A stretch of DNA of 64,000 bases from Bradyrhizobium sp. dw_78 (lineage in GTDB: Bacteria > Pseudomonadota > Alphaproteobacteria > Rhizobiales > Xanthobacteraceae). The notes under the pieces are model-generated. The model searched no databases, was not told the DNA's origin, and saw nothing but the letters and a program-made list of their open reading frames with translations. Positions 1-8,549 of this stretch are shown piece after piece. Both the position numbers and the translations under genes were made by a program. Location: positions 524,883 through 588,882 of the forward strand of contig NZ_JAAVUS010000003.1 in assembly GCF_018449525.1 (NCBI RefSeq), read 5' to 3'. How positions within the stretch are numbered: the first letter of the stretch is position 1; every line of letters begins with the position of its first letter.

Positions 1-1122
1 CCGCAATCCGCCGCCCCCGAAGCCGAAAATTCCGGCGGCGGCAACAAGACCGACGATCCTGAACAGGCTGAACAGGAAACGCGGAAGAACCGCCGGCCGC
101 TGGTCGTCACGATCGGCGCGATCGTCGTCGGCGCGCTGGTGATCAGCGGCATCGCCTATTGGTTCGAAACCCGCAATCAGGAAAGCACCGACGACGCCTA
201 TACCGACGGCCGCGCCGTCAACATCGCGGCGCAGGTCGCCGGCACCGTCGTTTCCCTCGACGTCAACGACAACCAGTTCGTCAAGAAGGATCAGGTGCTG
301 ATCCATATCGATCCGCGGCAATACATCAACGACCGCGAACAGGCGGAAGGCGCTTTGGCGACGGCGAAAAGCCAGTATGAGGGGCAGCAGCTCGGCGCCG
401 AGATTGCGCGCAAGAATTTTCCGGCCCAGCTCGGGCAGGCGCAGGCGCAACTGGCGAACGCCAAGGCCAACCTGGCCAGGGCGCAGGCCGACTACGATCG
501 TCAGCAAAACCTGCCCAAGCTGGCGACGTCGCAGCAGGATATCGACGCCGCCACTGCGGCGCTCAAGCAGGCGCAGGCGCAGGTGATGCTCGCGGAAGCG
601 CAGGTCACGCAGAATTCGCCGGTCCCGCAGCGAATCGGGCAGACCGATACCGAAGTCGGGCAATTGAAGGGGCAGGTCGAGCAGGCCCAGGCGCGGCTCG
701 ACCAGGCCAATCTCAATCTGTCGTGGACGGAGGTCAGGGCGCCGCAGGACGGCTGGATCACCAAGCGCAACGTGGAAGTCGGCAACTACATCGCCGCGGG
801 CCAGCAGATCTTCTCGATCGTCGCGCCCGAAGTCTGGGTGACCGCGAATTTCAAGGAGAGCCAGCTCGCTTATATGCGGCCGGGGCAGCCGGTCCGAATC
901 AAGGTCGACGCTTATCCGTCGCTGGACCTGCGCGGCCATGTCGACAGCATCCAGCTCGGCTCGGGCTCCAAATTCACCGCCTTTCCGCCGGAAAACGCGA
1001 CCGGAAATTTCGTCAAGGTGGTGCAGCGCGTGCCGGTCAAGATCGTGATCGATTCTGGCCTGGATCCGAAGCTCCCGTTGCCGCTTGGCATTTCCGTCGG
1101 GCCGACGGTCACCGTCCAGTGA
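1..1122 (+). CDS. EmrA/HlyD-family membrane fusion protein of an efflux pump (5' partial)
   Basis: This is the periplasmic adaptor of a tripartite drug-efflux pump. The reading frame is open to the first base of the window, so the start and part of the cytoplasmic N-terminus lie outside it; 373 codons are visible. A single membrane anchor (RPLVVTIGAIVVGALVISG) is followed by a first lipoyl half (DVNDNQFVKKDQVLIHID), a long Ala/Gln-rich coiled-coil hairpin, the second lipoyl half (LSWTEVRAPQDGWITKRNVE) and a beta-barrel domain. It lies 13 bp upstream of the EmrB-like pump gene and clearly shares an operon with it and with the outer-membrane factor. Substrate is unknown. The family call is firm; the exact name EmrA is by analogy. 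Confidence 0.93.
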   Translation, partial: PQSAAPEAENSGGGNKTDDPEQAEQETRKNRRPLVVTIGAIVVGALVISGIAYWFETRNQESTDDAYTDGRAVNIAAQVAGTVVSLDVNDNQFVKKDQVLIHIDPRQYINDREQAEGALATAKSQYEGQQLGAEIARKNFPAQLGQAQAQLANAKANLARAQADYDRQQNLPKLATSQQDIDAATAALKQAQAQVMLAEAQVTQNSPVPQRIGQTDTEVGQLKGQVEQAQARLDQANLNLSWTEVRAPQDGWITKRNVEVGNYIAAGQQIFSIVAPEVWVTANFKESQLAYMRPGQPVRIKVDAYPSLDLRGHVDSIQLGSGSKFTAFPPENATGNFVKVVQRVPVKIVIDSGLDPKLPLPLGISVGPTVTVQ

Positions 1123-1135
1123 GCGAGGCAGGCAA

Positions 1136-2722
1136 GTGAGCGATACCGGCGCAGCGGCGGCGCAAGCGGACGCGGCCTGGAAGCCAGCGTACAATCCCTG
1201 GCTGATCGCGGTGTCGGTGACGCTGGCGGCGTTCATGGAGATCCTCGACACCACGATCGTCAACGTGGCGCTGCCGCACATCGCCGGCAGCCTTTCCGCC
1301 AGCAGCGACGAGGCGACCTGGGCGCTGACGTCCTATCTGGTCGCCAACGGCATCGTGCTGACGATTTCGGGCTGGCTCGGCGACCTGTTTGGCCGCAAGC
1401 GCTATTTCATCATCTGCATCGCGATGTTCACGGTGTGCTCGTTCCTTTGCGGCATCGCCGACAGCCTCACCCAGCTCATCATCTTCAGGCTGGCGCAGGG
1501 CTTCTTCGGCGGCGGCCTGCAGCCGAACCAGCAGTCCATCATTCTCGATACTTTTCCGCCCGCCAAACGCAGCGCGGCTTTCGGCGTCACCGCGATCGCA
1601 ACCGTGGTCGCGCCGGTGCTCGGGCCGACGCTTGGCGGCTACATCACCGACCAGGCGAGCTGGCGCTGGATTTTCTTTCTCAACATCCCGGTCGGCATGC
1701 TGGCGGTGTTCCTGGTCTCGATTCTGGTCGAGGATCCGCCGTGGGAGAAAAACAAGAAGAGACGCGGCATCGACTATATCGGCCTGTCGCTGATCACGCT
1801 GGGGCTCGGCGCGCTGCAGATCATGATGGACCGCGGCGAGGACGAGGGCTGGTTCGAATCCAGTTTCATCTGGGTGATGGCCCTGATTGCCTTCCTGGGT
1901 ATTCTTGGCGCGATCGGATGGCTGCTCACCGCCGCAAAGCCGATCGTCAATCTGGCCGTGTTCAAGGACCGCAATTTTGCCGCCGGGTGCATCCTGATCG
2001 GCGCAATGGGAGCGATCCTGTATGCGAGCGCCGTCATCATTCCGCAATTTGCCCAACAGACCCTGCAATACACCGCGACCTGGGCCGGGCTTGTGCTGTC
2101 ACCCGGCGGCGTGGCAGTCATCGTGCTGATCCCGATGGTCGGTAAGTTAATGACGGTGGTGCAGACCCGCTACGTCATCGGCATCGGCTTCATGATCATG
2201 GGCGGGGCGCTGTTGTTCTCCAGCACGATCACGCCAAATGTCGATTTTCGCACGCTGGTGATGATGCGCACGGCGCAGACCGCCGGTCTCGCCTTCCTCT
2301 TTGTTCCCATCAGCACCGTGGCCTATATGACGCTGCCGCGGCGGCTCAACGGCGATGGCGCTGCCTTGTTCTCGATGTTCCGCAACGTATTCGGCTCGAT
2401 CGGGATTTCATTGTCGACGGCGCAGATCACGCAACGCTCGCAGGTGCATCAGACCTATTTGTCGCAATGGGCCAGCCCGTTTCATGCGCCGTACCAGGCC
2501 CTGATCGCCACTTACGAACAGGCGTTGCGTTCGATGGGCCGCGTCGGTGTCGCTGCGCATGACGTCGCGGTCGGACGCGTCTACCAGGTCTTCCGGACCC
2601 AGGTGACGGTGCTGGCCTATTCCGACGTGTTCTATTATTGCGCGATCGTTGCGTTTATCGTGGCGCCGTTCTGTTTGTTCCTGTCGCCCAAGATCGGCGG
2701 CGCCCGCGGTGGGGCCCATTGA
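1136..2722 (+). CDS. EmrB/QacA-type DHA2 MFS drug transporter (14 TM)
   Basis: This 528-residue proton-driven inner-membrane exporter works with the upstream adaptor. The N-terminal helix carries the DHA2 signature LDTTIVNVALPHIAG, and loop 2-3 has GWLGDLFGRKRYF (MFS motif A). A later helix has GVTAIATVVAPVLGPTLGGY (motif C of antiporters). Many hydrophobic segments follow, compatible with 14 helices. I place the start at GTG 1136, after GAGGCAGG; the longer upstream frame overlaps emrA and lacks family residues. The stop overlaps the next start (TGATG at 2720-2724), so the outer-membrane factor is translationally coupled. No regulator is visible to the right, so one may lie left of the window. 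Confidence 0.93.
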   Translation: MSDTGAAAAQADAAWKPAYNPWLIAVSVTLAAFMEILDTTIVNVALPHIAGSLSASSDEATWALTSYLVANGIVLTISGWLGDLFGRKRYFIICIAMFTVCSFLCGIADSLTQLIIFRLAQGFFGGGLQPNQQSIILDTFPPAKRSAAFGVTAIATVVAPVLGPTLGGYITDQASWRWIFFLNIPVGMLAVFLVSILVEDPPWEKNKKRRGIDYIGLSLITLGLGALQIMMDRGEDEGWFESSFIWVMALIAFLGILGAIGWLLTAAKPIVNLAVFKDRNFAAGCILIGAMGAILYASAVIIPQFAQQTLQYTATWAGLVLSPGGVAVIVLIPMVGKLMTVVQTRYVIGIGFMIMGGALLFSSTITPNVDFRTLVMMRTAQTAGLAFLFVPISTVAYMTLPRRLNGDGAALFSMFRNVFGSIGISLSTAQITQRSQVHQTYLSQWASPFHAPYQALIATYEQALRSMGRVGVAAHDVAVGRVYQVFRTQVTVLAYSDVFYYCAIVAFIVAPFCLFLSPKIGGARGGAH

Positions 2723-4260
2723 TGAAGTTCAGAACGCTCAGGAATCTGGCGGCCGCGATCGGCTCTTCCGCCCTGCTGGCGGGTTGCATGGTGGGTCCCG
2801 ATTTCGTCCAGCCTGATTCGCATCTTCCCGAAGCGACGTTCCAGGGCGACAAGGGCAAACCGGTCGCCGATTCGAAATTGCCGGCGCCGACCGATCCGAT
2901 GTGGTGGCGGGTGTTTCGCGATCCGGTCCTGACCGGTCTCGAACGGCAGGTGGCGGCCGCCAATCTCGACGTCCGCACCGCGACGCTGCGCCTGGCCGAG
3001 AGCCGTTTCCAGCGCGGCGTGGCCGCCGCCGCCCAATTCCCGTCGTTCAACGGCGATGCGAAATATACCCGCGAGCTCTACAGCCAGAACGGCATCGTCA
3101 GCCTGCTCACGCCCTTGGCGCCTCCCGGTTTCAGTGTCGGCGCGATCAACGACTACAATACCGGCTTCGATGCGTCGTGGGAGATCGACCTCTGGGGCAG
3201 GGTCCGCCGGCAGGTCGAAGCCGCCGACGCCAGCGTCGATCAGGCCGCCGACCAGCGCCGCGACGCGCTGGTATCGAGTCTTGCCGAACTCGCCAGGGAT
3301 TATATCCAGCTTCGCGGCGTGCAGACCCAGATCAGGATCGCCAACGACAATCTGAAGGTCGACCGCGATACGCTGGCGCTGGCGCAGGCGCGGCAGCAGC
3401 GCGGATTGCAGAACGGCCTCGATGTCGAGAACGCGGCGGCCCAGGTCGAAGCCGTGCGCGCGCAAATTCCGCAACTGCAACAGCAGGAATCCGAATATAT
3501 CAACGCGCTCAGCTTCCTGCTGGACCAGCCGCCGGGCACGCTGCGTAGCGCGCTCGCGGCGCAGCCGTCGGTCCGTACCGGGCCGCCCCGCATTCCGCTC
3601 GGCATTCCCTCCGAACTGGCCCGCCGTCGTCCGGATATCCGGGCCGCGGAAGACCAGTTGCACGCGGCAACCGCGACCATCGGCGTCGCCGTCGGCGACT
3701 TTTATCCGAGCGTGCAGTTCAATGGCTCCGTGGGCTTCGATTCGCTCAATGTCAGCAATCTCTACAAGCCGCATTCGCTGCAATATAATTTCGGGCCTAG
3801 CGTGACGTTACCGATCTTCGCGGGTGGCCGGTTGCGCAACACGCTCGAATTGCGTGAGGCGCAGCAGCAGGAGGCAGCCATCGGCTATCGCAAGACCGTG
3901 CTGCAAGCCTGGCACGAGGTGGTCAATGCGCTGGTCGCGCACCGGCTGGAAATGAGCCGCCGTGAACGGCTGCATGCGCAGGCCGATCACGCGCGCGCCG
4001 CGCTGGACCTGGCCCGCGCGCGCTACAATGAGGGCGTCACCGAATTCCTGACCGTGCTCGATGCGGAGCGCACACTGTTGCAGGCCGATCAGCAATATGC
4101 CGCCAGCACCACCAGTGTCTCGCTCGACCTGGTGCAGTTGTTCAAGGCGCTGGGCGGCGGCTGGGAGACCGAATTCCCAGACGTGCCGTCGGAAACCACG
4201 GCCGCCGGAACCGTTCCGGTCGCCGCCTTCGAGGCCGCGACAGCGCCGGCGGCGCAGTAG
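2722..4260 (+). CDS. NodT-family outer-membrane efflux lipoprotein (TolC-like)
   Basis: This 512-residue RND/MFS-type outer-membrane factor forms the exit duct of the pump. The N-terminus is a lipoprotein signal peptide ending in the lipobox LLAGC, so the mature protein should be lipid-anchored. After MVGPDF it has two structural repeats rich in coiled coil; the family landmarks PSELARRRPDIRAAEDQLHA and DFYPSV are visible. A Pro/Ala/Thr-rich C-terminal tail (TAAGTVPVAAFEAATAPAAQ) follows. The start ATG 2722 overlaps the EmrB-like stop, which fixes it. Length is normal for the NodT family. The gene is the last of the three-gene operon; a degenerate repeat fragment begins at its stop codon. Confidence 0.94.
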   Translation: MKFRTLRNLAAAIGSSALLAGCMVGPDFVQPDSHLPEATFQGDKGKPVADSKLPAPTDPMWWRVFRDPVLTGLERQVAAANLDVRTATLRLAESRFQRGVAAAAQFPSFNGDAKYTRELYSQNGIVSLLTPLAPPGFSVGAINDYNTGFDASWEIDLWGRVRRQVEAADASVDQAADQRRDALVSSLAELARDYIQLRGVQTQIRIANDNLKVDRDTLALAQARQQRGLQNGLDVENAAAQVEAVRAQIPQLQQQESEYINALSFLLDQPPGTLRSALAAQPSVRTGPPRIPLGIPSELARRRPDIRAAEDQLHAATATIGVAVGDFYPSVQFNGSVGFDSLNVSNLYKPHSLQYNFGPSVTLPIFAGGRLRNTLELREAQQQEAAIGYRKTVLQAWHEVVNALVAHRLEMSRRERLHAQADHARAALDLARARYNEGVTEFLTVLDAERTLLQADQQYAASTTSVSLDLVQLFKALGGGWETEFPDVPSETTAAGTVPVAAFEAATAPAAQ

Positions 4261-4290
4261 AGCGTTTTCGAGTGGGAACAGTAGCCGCTA
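4258..4290 (+). repeat. Decayed fragment of the dispersed bipartite repeat
   Basis: The sequence TAGAGCGTTTTCGAGTGGGA starting at the outer-membrane-factor stop codon matches the left end of the dispersed repeat seen in fuller form at 30389 and 37269. Only the first 25 or so bases are recognisable. It marks the boundary between the efflux operon and the lower-GC island. Confidence 0.5.
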
Positions 4291-4325
4291 GCGCAGGCTA
4301 GCTAGAATGCGAAAGTGTCCTCGCA

Positions 4326-4718
4326 CTAAGTCAGGAAACTGCGCACGGTCAAAGCCACGTGCTCGAGATCTTTGAGCTGACATTCCCAAACTGTCAGCAC
4401 TTTCCATCCCAGCTGCTTAAGCTCGTCTTCGACCCGCGCATCTCTGACCTGGTTATTCAACAGTTTCTTTCCCCAATACTCCCGTCTCGATTTCGGCGCT
4501 CTCGCCGCGGGGCACCCGCCATGTGAATGCCAGAAGCATCCATGAACAAAGATCACGGACCGCCTGGATCTGAATACGAGGTCGGGGCGGCCGGGAAGGC
4601 CCTTGCCGTGAAGCCGATAGCGATAGCCGAGTGAATGCACGAGCCTTCGGAGCGCAAGTTCTGGCCCGGTATCGCGAGAGCGAACTGCTCGCATTATCTC
4701 AGAGCGGTCCATCGTCAT
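4326..4718 (-). CDS. vsr: Very short patch repair (Vsr) mismatch endonuclease
   Basis: Vsr nicks next to the T of a T:G mismatch that arises when 5-methylcytosine deaminates, protecting the genome from the mutagenic effect of a C5-methyltransferase. The 130-residue protein has the whole family pattern: MDRSEIMRAVRSRDTGPE at the N-terminus, LPGRPDLVF (catalytic Asp), and FVHGCFWHSHGGC with the zinc and intercalating aromatic residues. It ends with a WECQLKD segment. I start at ATG 4718 rather than further upstream; ATG 4712 is nearly as good. It is transcribed in the same direction as the methyltransferase but is separated from it by the endonuclease and a small opposite-strand ORF. GC content is visibly lower than the flanking efflux operon, suggesting transfer. 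Confidence 0.95.
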   Translation of the reverse strand: MTMDRSEIMRAVRSRDTGPELALRRLVHSLGYRYRLHGKGLPGRPDLVFRSRRSVIFVHGCFWHSHGGCPAARAPKSRREYWGKKLLNNQVRDARVEDELKQLGWKVLTVWECQLKDLEHVALTVRSFLT

Positions 4719-4818
4719 CGAGCTTCCAAAGGCTGATAGGAGGGTCAAGCGCCGCAGGCGATTAACAACCCCCAATAACGTGCTTATAGTGACAGTCAAT
4801 ATTGGCTAGGAGCGTTGA

Positions 4819-5097
4819 ATGCTTTCTGAGGACTTTCGTGCATTTTTGCAAACCAAATTTCGGGGGGGCTCGTCAGGAAAGCCTCTCACGAGCAAAGCCG
4901 CCGGCGACGCCGTATCGCGCTGCAAAAAATATGAGCGGATTACCAGCTCCCGTTTACCGGAAAACCTGAACAATTCAATTAAGCTCGAACAGGCACTGCG
5001 TAAGCTCGATACGTACGAGCTGGAAACCTACAGCAAAACTGACATGCGAGCGGCCTTAAAGAAGTATTTTAAGTTTCTAAGCGCAACGTTCAAATGA
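4819..5097 (+). CDS. Small unknown protein in the restriction-modification island
   Basis: The product is 92 residues long, basic and mostly helical in character, with no signal peptide or membrane segment. I do not recognise the family. The pattern (DFRAFLQTK near the start, DAVSRCKKYER in the middle, MRAALKKYFKFL at the end) resembles a small helical DNA-binding core, as in the arm or SAM-like domains near integrases and restriction enzymes, but this is only an impression. The start ATG 4819 has GGAG 6-7 bases upstream. It is divergent from vsr and its 3' end overlaps the endonuclease 3' end by 8 bp (convergent). Codon use is AT-rich like the rest of the island. A control or accessory role for the restriction system is possible. 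Confidence 0.6.
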   Translation: MLSEDFRAFLQTKFRGGSSGKPLTSKAAGDAVSRCKKYERITSSRLPENLNNSIKLEQALRKLDTYELETYSKTDMRAALKKYFKFLSATFK

Positions 5098-6175
5098 CCT
5101 CCAGCATCTGGTGAATGCGGTGCTCGTCGCTCACGACGGGAAATTTATTAGCCAAGGCTTGGTAGGCTTCTGCGGAAACAATAATGGACGTCGCCTTTAC
5201 TTCAAACACCCAGTCAGGGTTGGGGGTAGACGCGCTTGGCGGATTAGTCTCCAGAATTGCTTTACTCACGATCTCCGTATCAAGGCTTCCCAATTTATGC
5301 CGCAAAAACGAAGCCGTCACATGCGTCAGCCAAATGCGATACTTGCCGGGGCTGAGCTCCTCTCCCTGCACGACGAAATGGCACAGATTTGGATCGTCAG
5401 GAGTAGGCACAGTGAAGTAGGGCTGGATCTTAGCTCCGGCCTCGGTGGTGATAGAAAACTCCTTCACCTTGGTCTTTGCGTTATAGACCCAAAGGTTCTT
5501 GCTCTTCTTCCTTGGGCCGCCTCCACCACTTTCGCTCCACTCGGCATAGTAGTCGGTCGGCTTTGGCTTCGACATTGGTTGCTCGAAGTAGAGAAAATCA
5601 ACCAAACTCTCTTGCCAGAGAAACCACCCAATGCGCATGTCTGGCTCCCGCGCGGAATAGGCATCGGAGACCGGCTGGGGTTGCTCTGACAGACGCTTGG
5701 CGGCTACTTGAGGCTTCATGTCGGGGAAGATTTGCAGGATACGCTTCACTGCCTGTTCGCGAGTGATCTGCTTATGATTGTACTCGTCGGCGATGCGCAC
5801 GAGCGAGGTTCTCTCGTCGATGAGAGCCGCGTATTGCGCAAGAACATCTCTCGCTGCTTCGGTCGCATCCTTAACTGCGGGTATTCTGATAGAGCGCGTA
5901 CCTGCCGGATGCATGATGCGAGTGCCACACGCCGACAATATGCTCTCCCTTGACCGTCGGCAGATCATCTTCTGCTCGACGCCGAGGTTGCCATGCGTCA
6001 CATCGATATTGAGATTGCTCCAGCCCGCAGCGGGTATGCCTTTTGCGGCTGCGTACACCGCAGTCCAATCATTCTCCTCAAATTTCCGGCCCATCATCGT
6101 AGCGACTTGGGCTGCAAGATACTTATGAGCTTTTACAAACTCATCTTTTGAGAAAACCGGGAGGGTATCAGGCAT
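5090..6175 (-). CDS. Putative type II restriction endonuclease
   Basis: The 361-residue protein is probably the restriction partner of the adjacent methyltransferase. The argument is mainly positional: its start lies inside the last codons of the methyltransferase gene (8-bp overlap), so both are translated from one message. Two candidate PD-(D/E)XK cores can be seen: Asp58 followed by VEQK (Glu67, Lys69) and, near the C-terminus, VFEVK (Glu325, Lys327). The first is more convincing because it sits in a strand-turn-strand context and is followed by MHPAGTRSIRIP. There are no membrane segments. Recognition sequence cannot be inferred. It could also be a decayed or regulatory partner, but the frame is intact and full length. 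Confidence 0.72.
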   Translation of the reverse strand: MPDTLPVFSKDEFVKAHKYLAAQVATMMGRKFEENDWTAVYAAAKGIPAAGWSNLNIDVTHGNLGVEQKMICRRSRESILSACGTRIMHPAGTRSIRIPAVKDATEAARDVLAQYAALIDERTSLVRIADEYNHKQITREQAVKRILQIFPDMKPQVAAKRLSEQPQPVSDAYSAREPDMRIGWFLWQESLVDFLYFEQPMSKPKPTDYYAEWSESGGGGPRKKSKNLWVYNAKTKVKEFSITTEAGAKIQPYFTVPTPDDPNLCHFVVQGEELSPGKYRIWLTHVTASFLRHKLGSLDTEIVSKAILETNPPSASTPNPDWVFEVKATSIIVSAEAYQALANKFPVVSDEHRIHQMLEVI

Positions 6176-7538
6176 ATTTCAGCTCCGGCAGAGGACTAAC
6201 CTCAATTCCCATGGCTCGCGCGATAGCTTCACCTACGGCCTTCGCAAGTACAGGAGGTACGGCGTTGCCGATCTGAAACGCTCTCTCCATTCTTGTGCCA
6301 GCCAGGTACCAAGTATCGGGAAAGGTCTGCAATGCCAGCAACTCGTCGTCTGTAAGGTACTCGTGCTCGACAAAGACCGGAGGCGTATCGCCTTGACGGC
6401 GACCTTGGGTGTGCCACTGTTGACGCGCCAGCTGTTCAGGAGGCACTCCTAGAGGGGCGATCGCAAGTTTCGCGGATTGATGAGCGCCAACAGTAGGAGC
6501 AATCCGGTCAAGCGGCCATGTGACTGGTTCATCGTGTGGCCTAACCACATTCTTGACCCAAAGAACGGCTGTCCTCTCGTTCAGCTTGCCGTACTGCCAG
6601 TGGCCGCCCTTCCATAGGGTGTCCTTAACCGTGGCCCACGGAAGGAGCTTGCTTGCAAATAGCTGAAGTTGGCTCTTTGGCGCCTGACTATGTGTTGGCT
6701 CAGGCCAGGAAAACGCCTCCCCATCTCGCGAGCCGACGATGAATATTCGTTCTCTGCTCTGTGGGGCGCCAAAATCCGCTGCATTCAGCAACTTGAATTT
6801 GCATGAGTAGCCGATACGCTCGAACTCGTTGAGAATGATCTCTAGCGATCCCCCCCGCACGGCGCGGCTCTCAAATTTCAGCGCCCCTCCACACTGCGAG
6901 CACTTTCCTAAGTCGCCCGCTTGTGTTCCTCTTAACTCGAAAGGCAAAAGCGTTAACGCACTGCACTTCGCGCAGCGGCTCGCCTCAACATCAGTCGAAG
7001 TCTGAGCTAGGCCCTTTACATTCTCAAACAAGAACCATCGCGGCCGAATTTCGTCTACGAGCCTTACAAACTCCAAAAACAAACGCCCATCGTCCACGGT
7101 CACAGTTTCACGCTTGCCGGATCTTGAGAACGGCTGACACGGCGGACCGCCAGCCATCAGATCTAACTCTCCTCTTTTGATCGCGGCTTGGGACAGAACT
7201 CGATCCTTTGAGAGCTGCCTGACGTCGCCTTCAGCAATGACCGCATCGACGAGGAAATCATCTCTGGCTTCCCAAGCGCGTTTGCCTCTCGCAAGGAGGG
7301 TCGAGTGAGCATTAGGGGAAATTCTCTGATGGCACCGTTTCTCTAGCTCCAATGCAAACCAATGATCGAAGTTTATGTCCCGCGACCTGAGAGAGCGATT
7401 GATGCGAAGGGTTTCACATGCGTGGGGCGCAAATTCGCTAGCAAGCACGGTCCGAAAACCAGCCTGCTCAAGACCGATGTCCAGCCCCCCCGCGCCTGCA
7501 AACAGCGAAACCAGTGACGGTCGATTTCCCCCTGCCAT
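6168..7538 (-). CDS. DNA (cytosine-5-)-methyltransferase with a zinc-ribbon-like insertion
   Basis: This 456-residue Dcm/HhaI-type enzyme methylates C5 of cytosine in its target site and would protect DNA from the neighbouring endonuclease. Motif I (SLFAGAGGLDIGLEQAGF, residues 11-28), motif IV (GGPPCQPFSRSG with catalytic Cys134), motif VI (FENVKG, 171-176), motif VIII (APQSRERIFIVGSR) and motif X (FQIGNAVPPVLAKAVGEAIA) are all present and in order. Just after motif VI lie two Cys pairs, CAKC (189-192) and CSQC (213-216), which look like a zinc ribbon and are not part of the minimal fold. An insertion before motif IV is also longer than in HhaI. The gene overlaps the endonuclease; vsr follows further downstream. 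Confidence 0.95.
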   Translation of the reverse strand: MAGGNRPSLVSLFAGAGGLDIGLEQAGFRTVLASEFAPHACETLRINRSLRSRDINFDHWFALELEKRCHQRISPNAHSTLLARGKRAWEARDDFLVDAVIAEGDVRQLSKDRVLSQAAIKRGELDLMAGGPPCQPFSRSGKRETVTVDDGRLFLEFVRLVDEIRPRWFLFENVKGLAQTSTDVEASRCAKCSALTLLPFELRGTQAGDLGKCSQCGGALKFESRAVRGGSLEIILNEFERIGYSCKFKLLNAADFGAPQSRERIFIVGSRDGEAFSWPEPTHSQAPKSQLQLFASKLLPWATVKDTLWKGGHWQYGKLNERTAVLWVKNVVRPHDEPVTWPLDRIAPTVGAHQSAKLAIAPLGVPPEQLARQQWHTQGRRQGDTPPVFVEHEYLTDDELLALQTFPDTWYLAGTRMERAFQIGNAVPPVLAKAVGEAIARAMGIEVSPLPELKYA

Positions 7539-7557
7539 CAGTGACTTCTTTCTCGCA

Positions 7558-8127
7558 TCAAACGCAAATTAGTGAACATAGACGATTAACGGGTCGAACG
7601 GGGCTTATCCAGTAAAGCATCAGAGCTGCCCACAGGCGTGATTGCCAATCCCATATCCAAAAACACGTATAAGTAGCGACAGGCCAAAGAATGGTAGGGG
7701 CGCCAGCTTTCAGAAAGCGGTCGATAGCCCCGAGGCCAAATTTTCCTTGCTGTGCGAGGCGGTTCTGTCGAGCGACCGCCAGCCAGCTCTCTTTTGTCAG
7801 GCCGGGGGTGTCCTCGAATCCCTGTGCGAAAGTGCGGTGGAGGATGCCCAACAACGCCGCCACTTGCTTGGCTGTCAGCGGCTTTGGCCTGTCTCGCAAA
7901 GCCCTGAGCTGCCGTTCGACCTCTGCGGCGACCTCCGTATATTTCGCCTTGGCGGGTGTCCGGTCAGCGGTGCGAAGCGAGATGCTGATGTGGGTCTTGT
8001 ACCAGCCAGGTGGCCGTCGCCCTTTGGGGAGCTTTTCTAGGATGGCCCTAACATCTGCCGGGATCGTGCGGTAATACCAATTGTCGGTGCCTTCTCTTTT
8101 GCTCGGGGAAGCCATTCTCAAAACCAT
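7558..8127 (-). pseudogene. Tyrosine-integrase remnant (DUF6538-type N-terminus, catalytic domain lost)
   Basis: The frame starts at ATG 8127 or 8115 and encodes NWYYRTIPADVRAILEK and ISISLRTADRTPAKAKYTEV, which fit the DUF6538/arm-type N-terminal domain of phage-like site-specific integrases. The family is about 400 residues or more; here the recognisable part stops near residue 145 and the last 45 residues (from about FLKAGAP) look like unrelated frame. No R..HxxR..Y catalytic set is present. It lies 81 bp from the 3' end of tRNA-Thr and is transcribed in the same direction, the usual arrangement for an integrase beside its attachment site. It is best read as the dead integration gene of the island that carried the restriction system. 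Confidence 0.7.
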
Positions 8128-8208
8128 AGATGCAGCATCCCTGTGTATCAGGGAGCGGCCCGAAAACCACAAGCCTTTCAATAGGCTATTGATATTTCAA
8201 GAAAAAAA

Positions 8209-8283
8209 TGGTGCTGCCAGACAGGATTGAACTGTCGACCTCTCCATTACCAATGGAGTGCTCTACCACTGAGCTACGGCAGC
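8209..8283 (-). tRNA. tRNA-Thr (anticodon GGT)
   Basis: The reverse complement folds as a full cloverleaf: acceptor GCTGCCG paired with TGGCAGC, D-arm with GGTAGAGC, anticodon stem CTCCA/TGGAG around loop TTGGTAA (anticodon GGT), a T-arm with GTTCAATC, discriminator A and an encoded CCA end. GGT reads ACC/ACU threonine codons. The 3' end points toward the integrase remnant, so this gene is the likely attachment site of the neighbouring island. Confidence 0.97.
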
Positions 8284-8549
8284 ATGCCCCGGATCACGAG
8301 AATCGGCCGACAGGCCCGGACAAGGCGCGCGATCCTTGCCACAAGCCCCCCTTTCGCGCAAGCGCAGGCGCGGTTTCCAGCCATCAAAAACGGTCCCCGC
8401 GCCCCGCGGCCGCTTTCAGGCGATCACGGCCTCGAATCCGGCCCGAATTTCCGGCCGTTCGGCGGCCGCTCGCCGCCAGGCCTTGATTTCGCCCATCGGT
8501 CTATTGTTCCGATGCTATTGTTTCGGAAGGCGATGCGGACGGGTTCGAG

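Noticed and set aside
4260..4330. Search for a second copy of the tRNA-Thr 3' end as island boundary
   Set aside because: No stretch matching TGGTGCTGCCAGACAGG is seen near the left end of the island; a short GCTAG/CTAGC hairpin at 4287-4302 is too small to matter.
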